In this document: positions 1 through 8,000 of the stretch, piece after piece
How the letters are laid out: the number at the start of each line of letters is the position of its first letter
How positions within the stretch are numbered: the first letter of the stretch is position 1
Assembly (NCBI GenBank): GCA_030446945.1
Contig: JAUJMI010000009.1
Span: forward strand, 1-23,665
Length of the DNA stretch: 23,665 bases
DNA from: Longimicrobium sp.
Lineage (GTDB): Bacteria > Gemmatimonadota > Gemmatimonadetes > Longimicrobiales > Longimicrobiaceae
Direction of reading: 5' to 3'
Notes under the pieces: generated by a model
The model's input: the letters and a program-made list of their open reading frames with translations, nothing else
Databases searched by the model: none
Told to the model about the DNA's origin: nothing
Program-made: the position numbers and the translations under genes

Positions 1-1
1 C

Positions 2-310
2 CGGTTCCTCCTCCTCGTGCTCACGGGAGGAATCCTGTATATCTCGACCCTGTACCTGGCTCGCTTCCTGCGGCACGCGAACGCACGAGCACTGCTTTCC
101 GGCGGCCTTCCCGCACTCACGAGCGTGGGTGGCACCGCGACGGTCCTGGAGCAGGAGTTGACCTTGAGCGCTGACATCGACAAGCAGAGAGCCGATCGGC
201 TTTCGGTCGTCGAGAAACGATTGGATGATCTGGAGGTTTACGTCCAGGAGGTGGTGAACGCGACCGATCGGCTTGTGGTAAAACGGGGTGAACTCGAAGG
301 AGCTCCATGA
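2..310 (+). CDS. 5'-truncated membrane protein with coiled coil, unknown function
   Basis: The open frame runs in from the left edge, so the true start lies outside the window; a GTG at 17 is available, but the hydrophobic run already begins before it. About 20 hydrophobic residues (FLLLVLTGGILYISTLYLA) form one membrane segment. The rest is polar, and its last 50 residues are charged and heptad-like (DKQRADRLSVVEKRLDDLEVYV), suggesting a coiled coil. The stop overlaps the ATG of the next gene (ATGA), so the two are probably translationally coupled. I do not recognise a family. Third-position G/C bias is weaker here than in genes after 567. Confidence 0.55.
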   Translation, partial: RFLLLVLTGGILYISTLYLARFLRHANARALLSGGLPALTSVGGTATVLEQELTLSADIDKQRADRLSVVEKRLDDLEVYVQEVVNATDRLVVKRGELEGAP

Positions 311-480
311 CCGAACGTGAGAACATCAAAAAGGCACGCGAAGCGCTCGACCGAGCACGTGCGCTGGAGCCCCGTATGGAGTTCCTGCGCAAAGAGAGTG
401 AGCGCCTCACGGAAGAGACGGCGGTGCTCGAGCGCGCCGCGGCCATTCTCCGCTCCAGGCGGGAACGCGCGGGCCAGTAG
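307..480 (+). CDS. 57-residue coiled-coil protein, unknown function
   Basis: The ATG at 307 overlaps the TGA of the preceding gene by 4 bases, and an AAGGAG ribosome-binding sequence ends 4 bases before it. The product is almost entirely charged and helical: it begins MTERENIKKAREALDRARAL, and a later stretch reads FLRKESERLTEETAVLERAA. There are no membrane segments or cysteines. It is most likely a small partner of the membrane protein encoded just upstream, because the overlap implies stoichiometric synthesis and both have coiled-coil regions. No family is recognised. Codon use is less GC-biased than downstream genes, as in its partner. Confidence 0.5.
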   Translation: MTERENIKKAREALDRARALEPRMEFLRKESERLTEETAVLERAAAILRSRRERAGQ

Positions 481-566
481 GAGCTGGACTCGAACGAGAG
501 AAGCGGCCGGCTGCTTTCCTGCGGAGGCGGTCCGTTCCCGTGCACGTATCCCCATCACACCATCCG

Positions 567-1835
567 ATGAACCGCGCCCTCGCATCCGTCACGCTTCTCT
601 TCCTGACCACCGCGCCCGCGGCCGCGCAGGAGGCCAATCCCGTGGACCTGTACGTGAGCGACCTCCGCTGGCGGGGGGGGCGGCTGGAGGTCGGGGAGCC
701 GGCGCGCCTCACGAGGGGAGGGCGCAACACGCAGCCCTCCTTCACCCCGGATGGGCGCGCCATCGTCTTCTCCGGCCAGCGCGGCGGGCCGACGAGCCAG
801 ACGGACGTCTACCGCATCGACCTGGCGACGGGCGCCGAGACGCAGGTCACGCGCACGCCCGAGAACGAGAACAGCCCCACCGTGGAGCCCGGCGGCGAGC
901 TGCTGGCGGTGCGCTGGAAGCCGGAAACGCTCTTCCGCGAGTACGGCCCCTGGGTGTACGGACCGGACGGCGTGCCGCGGCGGGGCCTCCTTCCCGGGCC
1001 CGACACGGTTGGCTACTACGCCCGCATAGACCGCAACACCTTTGCGCTGATGCGCCCGATGTCGCGCTTCCGCGTGGCGCTTTTCGATGTGCGCACGGGG
1101 CAGACGAGGGACGTGGAGTCGCCCGCCGCGCCCCTGCCGCCGCAGCGGGTGCCCGGGGCCCGCGCCGTCACCTTTACGCGCACCGATTCGTCAGGCCACA
1201 ATCGCATCCGCCGCGTGGACGTGGCGACGGACCGCGTGACCGACGTAGCGCCCACCGTCCTCGGCCGCACCAGCCACGCATGGACGCCGCGCGGCACGCT
1301 GCTGATGGGGAAGGGGAACACGATCTACGCCCTGGACCCCGCGCGCGACGCCGTGTGGCGCCCTGTGCGGAGCTTCGCCGGGCCCGAGCTCCAGAACGTC
1401 ACCGCGTACGTCGTCAGCCCGCGCGGCGACCGGCTGGTGTTCTACTCCAGCGCCCGCGTGCCGCTGGAGGTCGTGATGCGCGACTCGCTCCAGGCCGGCC
1501 GGAGCGCGGCGGAGGTTGCGGCGCTCGCACGGAGGCTGGCGCCGGGGGGCAGCGTAGCGGTAGCCGAGGCCGGGGTGCTGGCGCTGGGCGGGGACTGGCT
1601 GGCGTGGGGCAAGGCCGCCGAGGCGGCCGAGATCTTCGGTGCCGCGACCGAGCTCTTCCCCCGCTCCTTCCGCGCACAGACCCGCCTGGGTGACGCCCTC
1701 CGCGCCGCGGGTGAGCGCGAGCGCGCCGCGGCCGCGTACAGGCGAGCGCTGGAGCTGAACCCGCGCGGCACCGAGGACGAACGCGCCGCCGCCACCGAGG
1801 TGGAGAGGCGGCTGGACGAGCTCGGCGCGCGGTGA
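567..1835 (+). CDS. Secreted PD40/TolB-like beta-propeller protein with C-terminal TPR
   Basis: The 422-residue product begins with a signal peptide (MNRALASVTLLFLTTAPAAAQ, cleavage likely after residue 20), which is why the ATG at 567 is preferred over the in-frame start at 540. The N-terminal half has WD40-like PD40 repeats of TolB type, for example NTQPSFTPDGRAIVFSG followed by TDVYRIDLATGAETQVT. About the last 65 residues form TPR-like helices (LGDALRAAGERERAAAAYRRALELNPRG). Such proteins are usually periplasmic scaffolds for protein contacts, and no catalytic motif is visible. The stop overlaps the GTG of the following glycosyltransferase, suggesting co-translation. The exact role is unknown. 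Confidence 0.8.
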   Translation: MNRALASVTLLFLTTAPAAAQEANPVDLYVSDLRWRGGRLEVGEPARLTRGGRNTQPSFTPDGRAIVFSGQRGGPTSQTDVYRIDLATGAETQVTRTPENENSPTVEPGGELLAVRWKPETLFREYGPWVYGPDGVPRRGLLPGPDTVGYYARIDRNTFALMRPMSRFRVALFDVRTGQTRDVESPAAPLPPQRVPGARAVTFTRTDSSGHNRIRRVDVATDRVTDVAPTVLGRTSHAWTPRGTLLMGKGNTIYALDPARDAVWRPVRSFAGPELQNVTAYVVSPRGDRLVFYSSARVPLEVVMRDSLQAGRSAAEVAALARRLAPGGSVAVAEAGVLALGGDWLAWGKAAEAAEIFGAATELFPRSFRAQTRLGDALRAAGERERAAAAYRRALELNPRGTEDERAAATEVERRLDELGAR

Positions 1836-2512
1836 GCGGGCGGATCTCCATCGTCGTACCGGCGCTCGACGAGGCCGCCGGAATCCGCTCCGTGCTGGCC
1901 GAGCTCCAGCCGCTCCGCCAGCGAGGCCACGAGGTGCTCGTGGTGGACGGCGGAAGCACGGACGGCACCCCGGCTCTCGCCGCCCCGCTGGCGGACCGGG
2001 TGATATCCTCTCCGCGTGGACGTGCGGTTCAGCAGAATTCCGGCGCCGCCGCCGCGTCGGGCGACGTCCTCCTCTTCCTCCACGCCGATACCACCCTTCC
2101 GGAAGGCGCCGACGTTCTGGTGCTCAAGGGGCTGCGGCGCACGGGGCGGGGATGGGGCCGCTTCGGCGTGCGCCTCTCCGGCCGCCATCCGCTCCTGCGC
2201 GTGGTGGAGCGGATGATCGGCGTCCGCTCGTGGCTGAGCGGGATCGCGACGGGCGACCAGGCGATCTTCGTGCGGCGCGAGTGGTTCCAGCGCGTCGGCG
2301 GCTTCCCCGAGCTCCCGCTGATGGAGGACGTGGCGATCGCCCGCGCCCTTAAGCGCCTCGGCCCGCCGCTCTGCCTCCGCGCCCGCGTGACCACCTCCAG
2401 CCGCCGCTGGGAAGAGCGCGGAGTCGCGCGCACCATCCTGCTGATGTGGCGCCTCCGCTGGGCCTACTTCCGCGGCGCGGACCCCGCCGAGCTGGCGCGG
2501 CGGTATCGCTGA
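1832..2512 (+). CDS. Family 2 glycosyltransferase, TIGR04283 type (rSAM/selenodomain-associated)
   Basis: The 226-residue GT-A glycosyltransferase starts at a GTG that overlaps the previous stop (GTGA). The N-terminus shows the family 2 fold: ISIVVPALDEAAGI, VVDGGSTDGT at residues 38-47, and the metal/sugar-nucleotide motif FLHADTTLP with the acidic residue at about 86. Later motifs SWLSGIATGDQAIFVRRE and GGFPELPLMEDVAIARALKR are typical of TIGR04283, often annotated as arsenosugar biosynthesis glycosyltransferase. Its frequent partner, a TIGR04282/DUF2064 protein, lies nearby at 3399-4013 on the other strand. No arsM or radical-SAM arsS gene is in the window, so the arsenosugar role is only suggested by family. 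Confidence 0.85.
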   Translation: MSGRISIVVPALDEAAGIRSVLAELQPLRQRGHEVLVVDGGSTDGTPALAAPLADRVISSPRGRAVQQNSGAAAASGDVLLFLHADTTLPEGADVLVLKGLRRTGRGWGRFGVRLSGRHPLLRVVERMIGVRSWLSGIATGDQAIFVRREWFQRVGGFPELPLMEDVAIARALKRLGPPLCLRARVTTSSRRWEERGVARTILLMWRLRWAYFRGADPAELARRYR

Positions 2513-2823
2513 TCGATTCAGAAAGGTCGCGCATCCACCGGGTGATCGTGGCGGTTGAAACCGCTGCAACAACCGCGGGAAGCCTGCCTTCGCAGGCTGC
2601 GCGCATGGATCTGGGTGGGCGGCGAGGGCGGTGCGGCGGCTGGTTCGCCGGCAAAGGATCCCGCCGCTGCAATCACGGGAACCCGGCTCGGGTTCGCAGC
2701 ATCGGACGGAGTCCGGGAAGGCGCACCTGGTGTGTTCCAGCGGCGCACTCATTCGCTCCTGGATGCGGACGCGTGCACGGCGGGGAAGGGGGCGCATGCC
2801 GGGGGGCACGGGCAGCCAGCTCC
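2513..2823. other. Intergenic region with REP-like hairpins
   Basis: No gene is supported in this gap between two convergent genes. It holds two short perfect hairpins: GCGGTT-GA-AACCGC at 2551-2564 and AGCCTGC-CTTC-GCAGGCT at 2581-2598. They resemble units of a dispersed intergenic repeat. I see no U-tract that would make either a clear terminator. Confidence 0.5.
2551..2598. repeat. REP-like double hairpin
   Basis: Two adjacent stem-loops, 6 bp with the central GA and 7 bp with a CTTC loop, are separated by 16 bases. The first shares the stem-GA-stem layout with hairpins at 5608-5619, 22141-22154 and 22175-22186, although the stem bases differ. It is probably a copy of a genome-wide extragenic repeat. 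Confidence 0.45.
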
Positions 2824-3402
2824 TCACGCCGCCGCCGGCTCCGGGTCTGCGCGGTACGAGCGGGTCCATTGCACGTGGCCCATGGCGGCGAGCACCAGGA
2901 AGATGGAGTACAGCAGCGCCGTGGGGTAAAGCGCGCGGTGGATGAAGAGTCCGACGTACACCACGTCCAGCACGACCCACAGCATCCAGTTCTCCAGCAC
3001 CTTGCGCGTCATCAGCCACTGCGCGATCAGGCTGCACACGGTGAGGGCGGAGTCCAGGTACGGGAGCGCCGCGTCCGTATAGCGGCTCAGCAGCGTGCCG
3101 AGCGTCAGGGTGCACGCCACGGCCAGCACGGGAAGGCAGACGATCTCGCGCCGTCGGATACGGGAAACGCGCAGCTCGCCATCGCCGGCGCCGCCGTGCA
3201 GCCAGTGGTACCAGCCGTACAGCGAGATGGCGATGTAGACGACCTGCAGCCCCATGTCCGCGTAGAGCCGCGCGTCGTGGAAGACGAGGACGTAGAGCGC
3301 CGTGTTGACGATGGCCGTGGGCCAGCTCCACACGTTCTCGCGCACGCTCAGCCAGACGCTCACCACGCCGAACGCGGCGGCGATCCACTCGATCGTGCTC
3401 AC
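2824..3402 (-). CDS. pnuC: PnuC-type nicotinamide riboside transporter
   Basis: The 192-residue polytopic membrane protein begins at a GTG overlapping the stop of the upstream DUF2064 gene (GTGA). Hallmarks of PnuC are ENVWSWPTAIVNTALYV, the ARLYADMGLQVVYI segment and LYGWYHWLHG, with about seven hydrophobic segments across the chain. PnuC transporters move nicotinamide riboside, or thiamine in PnuT, by facilitated diffusion across the inner membrane, with phosphorylation in the cytoplasm trapping the substrate. No NadR/kinase gene or TPP riboswitch is visible nearby, so the vitamin cannot be decided from context. It is the last gene of a three-gene minus-strand operon. Confidence 0.85.
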   Translation of the reverse strand: MSTIEWIAAAFGVVSVWLSVRENVWSWPTAIVNTALYVLVFHDARLYADMGLQVVYIAISLYGWYHWLHGGAGDGELRVSRIRRREIVCLPVLAVACTLTLGTLLSRYTDAALPYLDSALTVCSLIAQWLMTRKVLENWMLWVVLDVVYVGLFIHRALYPTALLYSIFLVLAAMGHVQWTRSYRADPEPAAA

Positions 3403-4013
3403 CGCGCCGCCTCCGCGCGCGCCCACTCCGCCCACCCGGCGGGGAGGTCCTCCAGCTCGTCGACGTCGGAGAGCGTATCGAGGAGGGCGGGCTCGATGCC
3501 GGCGGCGCCCAGCCGGTCCAGGGTCTGGGCGAGCACCTCGTCCGTGCTCCACGGGATGCCGTCGAAGAGGCCCTCGATGGTCGTCCGCATCCCCAGGAGG
3601 TAGTAGCCGCCGTCGCGCGCGGGGCCGATCACCGCGCGGTGCGACTCCAGAGCATCGAAGGCGCGCCGCAGCAGCGAGGCGGAAAGCTCGGGAAGGTCGG
3701 AGCCGATGATGACGACGCGGTCCGCCCCGTCCTGGAACGCGGCGCGGAATGCCGCCTCCATGCGCGCGCCCATGTCGCCGGCGGACTGCGGGAGGTATCG
3801 CGGGCCGTCGCCGAGCCAGGCGCGCACCTCGTCCCCGGCATGCGCGGGGGTGAAGTGGACGCGCACCTCGCCGCCCAGCGCCCGCGCCTCGCGAACGGTG
3901 TGCTCGGCGAGGCGGCGGTAGACGCGCAGAGCCCCCTCCGCGCCGAGGGAGGCGGCCAGGCGCGTCTTCACCCGCCCGGCCTCCGGCGCGCGGACGAAGA
4001 CGAGGGTCACCAT
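3399..4013 (-). CDS. TIGR04282 / DUF2064 glycosyltransferase-like protein
   Basis: The 204-residue protein has a nucleotide-diphospho-sugar transferase fold related to CofC/MobA. Visible motifs are the N-terminal LVFVRAPEAGRVKTRLA (nucleotide loop, Lys16), VIIGSDLPEL at 101-110, PARDGGYYLLG at 131-141 and WSTDEVLAQTLDRL near 155. This is the TIGR04282 family (transferase 1, rSAM/selenodomain-associated), commonly found with TIGR04283, and such a gene lies at 1832-2512. The ATG at 4013 overlaps the end of the DUF486 gene by 7 bases, and its stop overlaps pnuC by 4 bases, so the three are one operon. The substrate is unknown. Confidence 0.85.
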   Translation of the reverse strand: MVTLVFVRAPEAGRVKTRLAASLGAEGALRVYRRLAEHTVREARALGGEVRVHFTPAHAGDEVRAWLGDGPRYLPQSAGDMGARMEAAFRAAFQDGADRVVIIGSDLPELSASLLRRAFDALESHRAVIGPARDGGYYLLGMRTTIEGLFDGIPWSTDEVLAQTLDRLGAAGIEPALLDTLSDVDELEDLPAGWAEWARAEAAR

Positions 4014-4336
4014 TCGTGGAAGATCACGAAGACGGCGGCCACGATCAGCGCGAATCCCACCGCGTAGTTGCAGCGGAACTCCTCGTGCAGGTAGAGCACG
4101 GAGAAGACGGCGAAGACCGCCAGCGAGATCACTTCCTGGATCGTCTTGAGCTGCGCCGCGTTGAACCGCCCGTAGCCACGGCGGTTGGCCGGCACCTGGA
4201 AGCAGTACTCGAAGAATGCGATTCCCCAGCTCACCAGGATCACCGTCGCCAGCGGCGTCGAGCGGTGCTTGAGGTGGCCGTACCACGCGAACGTCATGAA
4301 GACGTTGGACACGACCAGGAGCAGGATGGTGGTCAT
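4007..4336 (-). CDS. DUF486 (DMT-like) small membrane protein
   Basis: The 109-residue protein has four hydrophobic helices: an N-terminal TTILLLVVSNVFMTFAWYGH, a second around ATVILVSWGIAFFEYCFQVPA, a third at VISLAVFAVFSVLYL and a final GFALIVAAVFVIF. The sequence NRRGYGRFNAAQLKTIQEVI between helices two and three is characteristic of DUF486, a half-size relative of drug/metabolite transporters. No substrate is known. It is the first gene of the operon with the DUF2064 protein and pnuC. Confidence 0.85.
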   Translation of the reverse strand: MTTILLLVVSNVFMTFAWYGHLKHRSTPLATVILVSWGIAFFEYCFQVPANRRGYGRFNAAQLKTIQEVISLAVFAVFSVLYLHEEFRCNYAVGFALIVAAVFVIFHEW

Positions 4337-4367
4337 TGCCTCTGTGTGCCTCTTCTGAGACCGCCGT

Positions 4368-5321
4368 TCAACCCTCGCCTGCGCTGCGCCGTCCGGAGCG
4401 GCGCGGGGCGAAGTCGAAGAGCTCCGTGCGCGCGTAGTGCCCGGTGACGTCCAGCGTCATGGATTCCTCGCGGATGCGCCCCAGGTCGAGCTCCACCACG
4501 ATCAGGCGGGGCTCGTCGTACACCGGCCCCGCCAGGTAGCGGCCGTCGGGGCCGATGACGGCGCTCCCGCCGCGCATCACCCACTCGTCCGGCGACGCGA
4601 TGCGGCCGGGGTGCGGCTCCAGCTCGGGCGGCAGGGCGGAGGCGCGCATCAGCCCGCCCACGGCCAGGACGAAGCAGCGCGCTTCGAAGGCGTACTGGCG
4701 GCTGGCCACCTGGTGCATCTCGTGCGCGGTGGGCCACACGGCCACGTGCACGTCCTCGCCCGAGTCGTGCATCGCCTGGCGGGCGAGCGGCATCCAGTGC
4801 TCCCAGCACACCAGGGCACCCACGCGCGCGGCGGGGGTGTCCACGGCGCGGAGACCCTCGGCGTCCCCGGGGCCCCACACCAGGCGCTCGGTGTAGGTGG
4901 GCACCAGCTTGCGATGGTGGTTCAGCAGCCGCCCGTCCGGCGCGTAGGTGAGCAGCGAGTTGAAGAGCGTGCCGCGGCCGGGCCCCGCGTCCACACGCTC
5001 GCTCACCCCCACCACCATCGTGATCCCCGCCTCGCGCGCGATGGCGGAGAGCGCGTCGGCGGCGGGGCCGGGGATCGCGACGCTGTCCCGCGCCATCCGC
5101 GCGAAGACGGCCTTGGTGGGCGCGTGGTCCCAGAGCGCGGCGTCGCGGCAGACGTCCAGCCACGCGGGGTAGCCGGGGAGCCAGGTCTCGGGAAAGGCGA
5201 CGAGCTGCGCGCCGCGCTCCGCCGCCTCCCGGGCCAACTCGGCGGTGCGCTGGAGCCCCGCCGCCAGGTCCGGCGCGACCTCGGCCTGCGCGATGGCGAC
5301 CGTCAGGGTGTGTGATGTCAT
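4368..5321 (-). CDS. Nitrilase-family carbon-nitrogen hydrolase
   Basis: The 317-residue protein has the full nitrilase catalytic set: Glu45 in AFPETWLPGYP, Lys138 in HHRKLVPTYTERLVWG and Cys172 in LVCWEHWMPLAR. The CWEHWMP context and WGPGD after the lysine motif are typical of true nitrilases, which turn nitriles into carboxylic acids and ammonia, rather than of amidases. The length suits the family. The ATG at 5321 begins MTSHTLTVAIAQAEVAP, the normal N-terminal strand; an in-frame extension upstream to 5456 has no family features. It lies 31 bases upstream of the DUF486 operon on the same strand and may be co-transcribed, though no functional link is clear. Confidence 0.88.
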   Translation of the reverse strand: MTSHTLTVAIAQAEVAPDLAAGLQRTAELAREAAERGAQLVAFPETWLPGYPAWLDVCRDAALWDHAPTKAVFARMARDSVAIPGPAADALSAIAREAGITMVVGVSERVDAGPGRGTLFNSLLTYAPDGRLLNHHRKLVPTYTERLVWGPGDAEGLRAVDTPAARVGALVCWEHWMPLARQAMHDSGEDVHVAVWPTAHEMHQVASRQYAFEARCFVLAVGGLMRASALPPELEPHPGRIASPDEWVMRGGSAVIGPDGRYLAGPVYDEPRLIVVELDLGRIREESMTLDVTGHYARTELFDFAPRRSGRRSAGEG

Positions 5322-5665
5322 TCGATGGCGTTTGCGTGAGGATGTTCGTGCGTCCGCCGATTCGGTTAGCTCTCCGGCGCGGCTGGCGCAAGGTGCGGCG
5401 GGTCTCACGCGGAGGCGCGGAAGACGCGCCACACGATCCGCGGCCTCATCAGCCAAATCACGTTGGCGACCACCACCGGCATCGGGACGGGCACAGGGGC
5501 GAGACCATCTCTCCCTGTCGCACGCGACCCGAGGTCATCGGCCAGGCCTGAAGCCGCACCCTCACTCCCACGGCGAAGAAGGCGTTCCACCTCTTCTTCC
5601 TCGCGCTGGGCTGAAGCCCCCCCGGATCTTCGCCTGGGATGATCACGCCGGGCGCGCAGCCCGGT
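5322..5665. other. Intergenic region with repeat hairpins
   Basis: No gene is supported here. The gap holds a GGGCT-GA-AGCCC hairpin at 5608-5619, of the same type as others in the window, and a CCGGGC/GCCCGG hairpin at 5648-5664. The latter sits 1 base past the decarboxylase stop and could slow transcription there, but no U-tract follows it. Confidence 0.45.
5608..5664. repeat. GGCT-GA-AGCC hairpin and adjacent palindrome
   Basis: A 5-bp stem flanking GA (5608-5619) and a 6-bp perfect stem with a GCGCA loop (5648-5664) lie 28 bases apart. The layout parallels the double hairpin at 2551-2598, which suggests a recurring two-stem repeat unit. Confidence 0.4.
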
Positions 5666-7144
5666 TCAACCTCTCTGGCCCGCCGCCGCGCGCACGCGCT
5701 CCCACGCGGCGCGCAGGTGCCGCTCCTCGGTAAGCAGGTTGCCCAGGCCGATGCGGAGCGCGGCGCGCCCGCGCAGCTTCGTGTGCGTAAGGTAGAGCTC
5801 GCCCTCCTTATTGATCCGTGCGGCGATCGCCTCGTTGTGCGCGTCGACCTCCGCGGAAGTCATCCCGGCGGGCGAGTGGCGGAAGCAGACGACGGACATG
5901 GTGGTGGGTGCCAGCATCTCCCACTCCTCCTCGGCATCGACCCACGAGCTCCAAAGGCGCGCGAGGCGGCAGTGCTCGCGGACACGCGCTTCGATCCCGG
6001 AGCGCCCGAAGGCGCGAAACACCATCCACGCTTTCAGCGCGCGGAAACGGCGGCCCAGTTGGATCCCGTAGTCCATGTAGTCGCGCTCCCCGGCCTCGTT
6101 CCCGCCCGCGTCGCCGCGAAGGTATTCGGGAACGAGGCTGAAGGTGCGGCGCAGCCACTCCGGCCGGCGTGTGAAGAGCACGCTGAAGTCGAGCGGGACG
6201 AAGAGCCACTTGTGCGGGTTGACCACCATCGAGTCGGCGTGCTCACACCCGTGTAGAGCCCATCGTCCCTCCGGGAGCACCCCCATCGCTCCGCCGTACG
6301 CCGCGTCCACGTGCAGCCAGACTCCGCGCTCGGCGCATACGTCCGCGATCTCGTCTACCCGGTCCACGCTGCCGGTGCTGGTCGTGCCCACCGTCGCGAT
6401 GATGGCGAGTGGCCGGCAGCCCGCTCGCTCGTCTTCGTAAAGGGCCCGCCGCAGTTGGCCCACATCCATGCGGAACTCCGCGTCGGTGGGGATGCGGCGC
6501 ACGTTCTCTTCGCCGACCCCCAGGGCGATCGCCGCCTTTTCCGCGGAGGAGTGCGCCTGATCCGAGGCGTACACGCGCAGCTTCGGCAGCTCCGGGCGCG
6601 CGGAGAGCCCGCGGCGGCGTACGTCGAGCCCCAGCGCCTCGCGCGCGGCGGCCAGGGCATGCATCGCCGCCACCGAGCCGGTGTCGTACACAATCCCCTC
6701 CCACTCCGGCGCGAGTCCGAGCATCCCACGCAGCCAGCCCAGCACGACCGTCTCCAGCTCGGTGGCGGCCGGCGACACCTTCCACGTCATCGCGCTCACG
6801 TTGAGGGCGGCGGCCACCACCTCCCCCAGGAGGGCCGGACCGTTGGAGGTGCTGCCGAAGTAGCCCAGAAAGGATGGATGCCCCCAGTGCACCACGCCGG
6901 GCATCACCCGCTCGTCCAAGTCGGCCAGAATCGCCTGCAGCGGCTCCGGATTATCCGGCATGGCGCCGGGGAGGCCGGCCGCGATCTCGCCCGGCTCAAC
7001 GCGAGGGGAGATACAGCGAGATTCGATTTCCGCCCGGTAGTCGGCGGCCCAATCCGCTACCTGGTGAAGTAGCGGCCGCAGGGCATCCGGTGGGATGTCG
7101 CCGAGCGGGGGAGCGAGGGTGTAGGACGGATCGGCTCTGTTCAT
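5666..7144 (-). CDS. PLP-dependent group II decarboxylase (aromatic-L-amino-acid decarboxylase-like)
   Basis: The 492-residue protein has fold-type I PLP motifs of group II decarboxylases: WGHPSFLGYF at 87-96, SDQAHSS at 194-200 (His198 would stack on the cofactor ring), HVDAAYGG at 278-285 (Asp280 binds the pyridine nitrogen) and the Schiff-base Lys312 in NPHKWLF. Length and motif order fit the aromatic-amino-acid decarboxylase/tyrosine decarboxylase subgroup; the substrate cannot be read from sequence. The ATG at 7144 begins MNRADPSYTLAPPLGDIPP, and the frame upstream of it only shadows the divergent gene. It is divergent from the GntA-like hydroxylase, with a 96-base shared control region, so a joint role in amine metabolism is possible. 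Confidence 0.88.
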   Translation of the reverse strand: MNRADPSYTLAPPLGDIPPDALRPLLHQVADWAADYRAEIESRCISPRVEPGEIAAGLPGAMPDNPEPLQAILADLDERVMPGVVHWGHPSFLGYFGSTSNGPALLGEVVAAALNVSAMTWKVSPAATELETVVLGWLRGMLGLAPEWEGIVYDTGSVAAMHALAAAREALGLDVRRRGLSARPELPKLRVYASDQAHSSAEKAAIALGVGEENVRRIPTDAEFRMDVGQLRRALYEDERAGCRPLAIIATVGTTSTGSVDRVDEIADVCAERGVWLHVDAAYGGAMGVLPEGRWALHGCEHADSMVVNPHKWLFVPLDFSVLFTRRPEWLRRTFSLVPEYLRGDAGGNEAGERDYMDYGIQLGRRFRALKAWMVFRAFGRSGIEARVREHCRLARLWSSWVDAEEEWEMLAPTTMSVVCFRHSPAGMTSAEVDAHNEAIAARINKEGELYLTHTKLRGRAALRIGLGNLLTEERHLRAAWERVRAAAGQRG

Positions 7145-7211
7145 CGCACACAAGCATGGAAGGTGGCCGGGCGCGACGTGAATCGCTGGGAACGCATAAA
7201 CCTGCGACAGA

Positions 7212-7230
7212 GGTTCGGAGTTTGCGAACC
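7212..7230. promoter_or_regulatory. Possible operator: inverted repeat between divergent genes
   Basis: GGTTCG at 7212-7217 and CGAACC at 7225-7230 form a 6-bp inverted repeat with a 7-base spacer. It lies between the decarboxylase and the GntA-like gene, 11 bases before the preferred ATG at 7241. The position suits a regulator acting on both genes, but the repeat is short and could be chance. Confidence 0.25.
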
Positions 7231-7240
7231 AACGCCGGTC

Positions 7241-7945
7241 ATGGAACCGACTGCCCCGGCGTTCGGCCGCGCGCCCCCATCGGAAGAGCGAATCCGGCGA
7301 GTTGCGGAGCGGGTGCGCGAGGAGTTTCGCGCCTTTGTGCTCGGCCCCGAGTTCTCGTGTCTCGGCGCCCGCGCCGCGCTTCGCCACAAGGACCATCGCA
7401 TCGCGGCGTACGGCCCCATCGGCACCGCGGAGGCTACGGCGCAGCTCGCACGCGACCTGGCGGAGTTCGCGCCCGCCGCCGCCGGCGCGGAGTTCGGGAC
7501 CTTCGTGGCGGCCTTCATGGGGGCGGCGCCGGAGTGCGAGGCCGAGTTCGAGGCACTGCTCTGGGCCCAGCTCCAGGCGCTTCACGAGGCGGACGCCACG
7601 CGCGGCTGGGCTCCGTCGGTGAGCGACCGGCCGGAGGACCCGCGCTTCTCCTTCTCCTTCGCCGGCACCGCGTTCTTCGTGGTGGGGCTGCACCCGGCGA
7701 GCTCGCGCCTGGCGCGGCGCTTCGGGTGGCCGGCGCTGGTCTTCAACCCGCGCGCGCAGTTCGAGCGCCTCCGCGCCGACGGACGCTACGCGGGGCTGCG
7801 CGACCAGATTCGCGTACGCGAGATGGCGCTGCAGGGGGATCTCAACCCTAACCTGGCCGAGTTCGGCGAGGCGTCCGAGGCGCGGCAGTACTCCGGCCGC
7901 GCCGCCGGGCCGGAGTGGCGCTGCCCGTTTCACCGCCAGAAGTGA
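7241..7945 (+). CDS. YqcI/YcgG (GntA-type) heme-dependent N-hydroxylase family protein
   Basis: The 234-residue protein matches the YqcI/YcgG family, whose characterised member GntA N-hydroxylates a guanidino amino acid in guanitoxin synthesis using heme. Visible conserved blocks are CLGARAAL from Cys40, FSFSFAGTAFFVVGLHPASSR at 136-156 with His151, ALVFNPRAQFERLR and the C-terminal GEASEARQYSGR followed by WRCPF. The start at 7241 gives a family-like N-terminus; a GTG at 7163 in the same frame would add 26 residues and overlap the control region. A DUF1989 gene follows after 55 bases on the same strand. The family call is firm; the substrate and hydroxylation activity are inferred. Confidence 0.8.
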   Translation: MEPTAPAFGRAPPSEERIRRVAERVREEFRAFVLGPEFSCLGARAALRHKDHRIAAYGPIGTAEATAQLARDLAEFAPAAAGAEFGTFVAAFMGAAPECEAEFEALLWAQLQALHEADATRGWAPSVSDRPEDPRFSFSFAGTAFFVVGLHPASSRLARRFGWPALVFNPRAQFERLRADGRYAGLRDQIRVREMALQGDLNPNLAEFGEASEARQYSGRAAGPEWRCPFHRQK

Positions 7946-8000
7946 TCACGCGCGCCGGCGTCACGCCCCGCGTGGCAATCGGATTCCCCCCGGAGCGATC

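Noticed and set aside
1442..3388. 648-codon open frame on the minus strand
   Set aside because: It covers the antisense of the PD40 protein and the glycosyltransferase and an out-of-frame reading of pnuC; composition is shadow-like.
5648..5664. Palindrome after the decarboxylase as a Rho-independent terminator
   Set aside because: The stem is good, but no U-run follows on the minus strand, so it is listed only as a repeat hairpin.
7145..7933. N-terminal extension of the decarboxylase frame by 263 codons
   Set aside because: Homologous sequence begins at the ATG at 7144; the extension only mirrors the GntA-like gene on the other strand.
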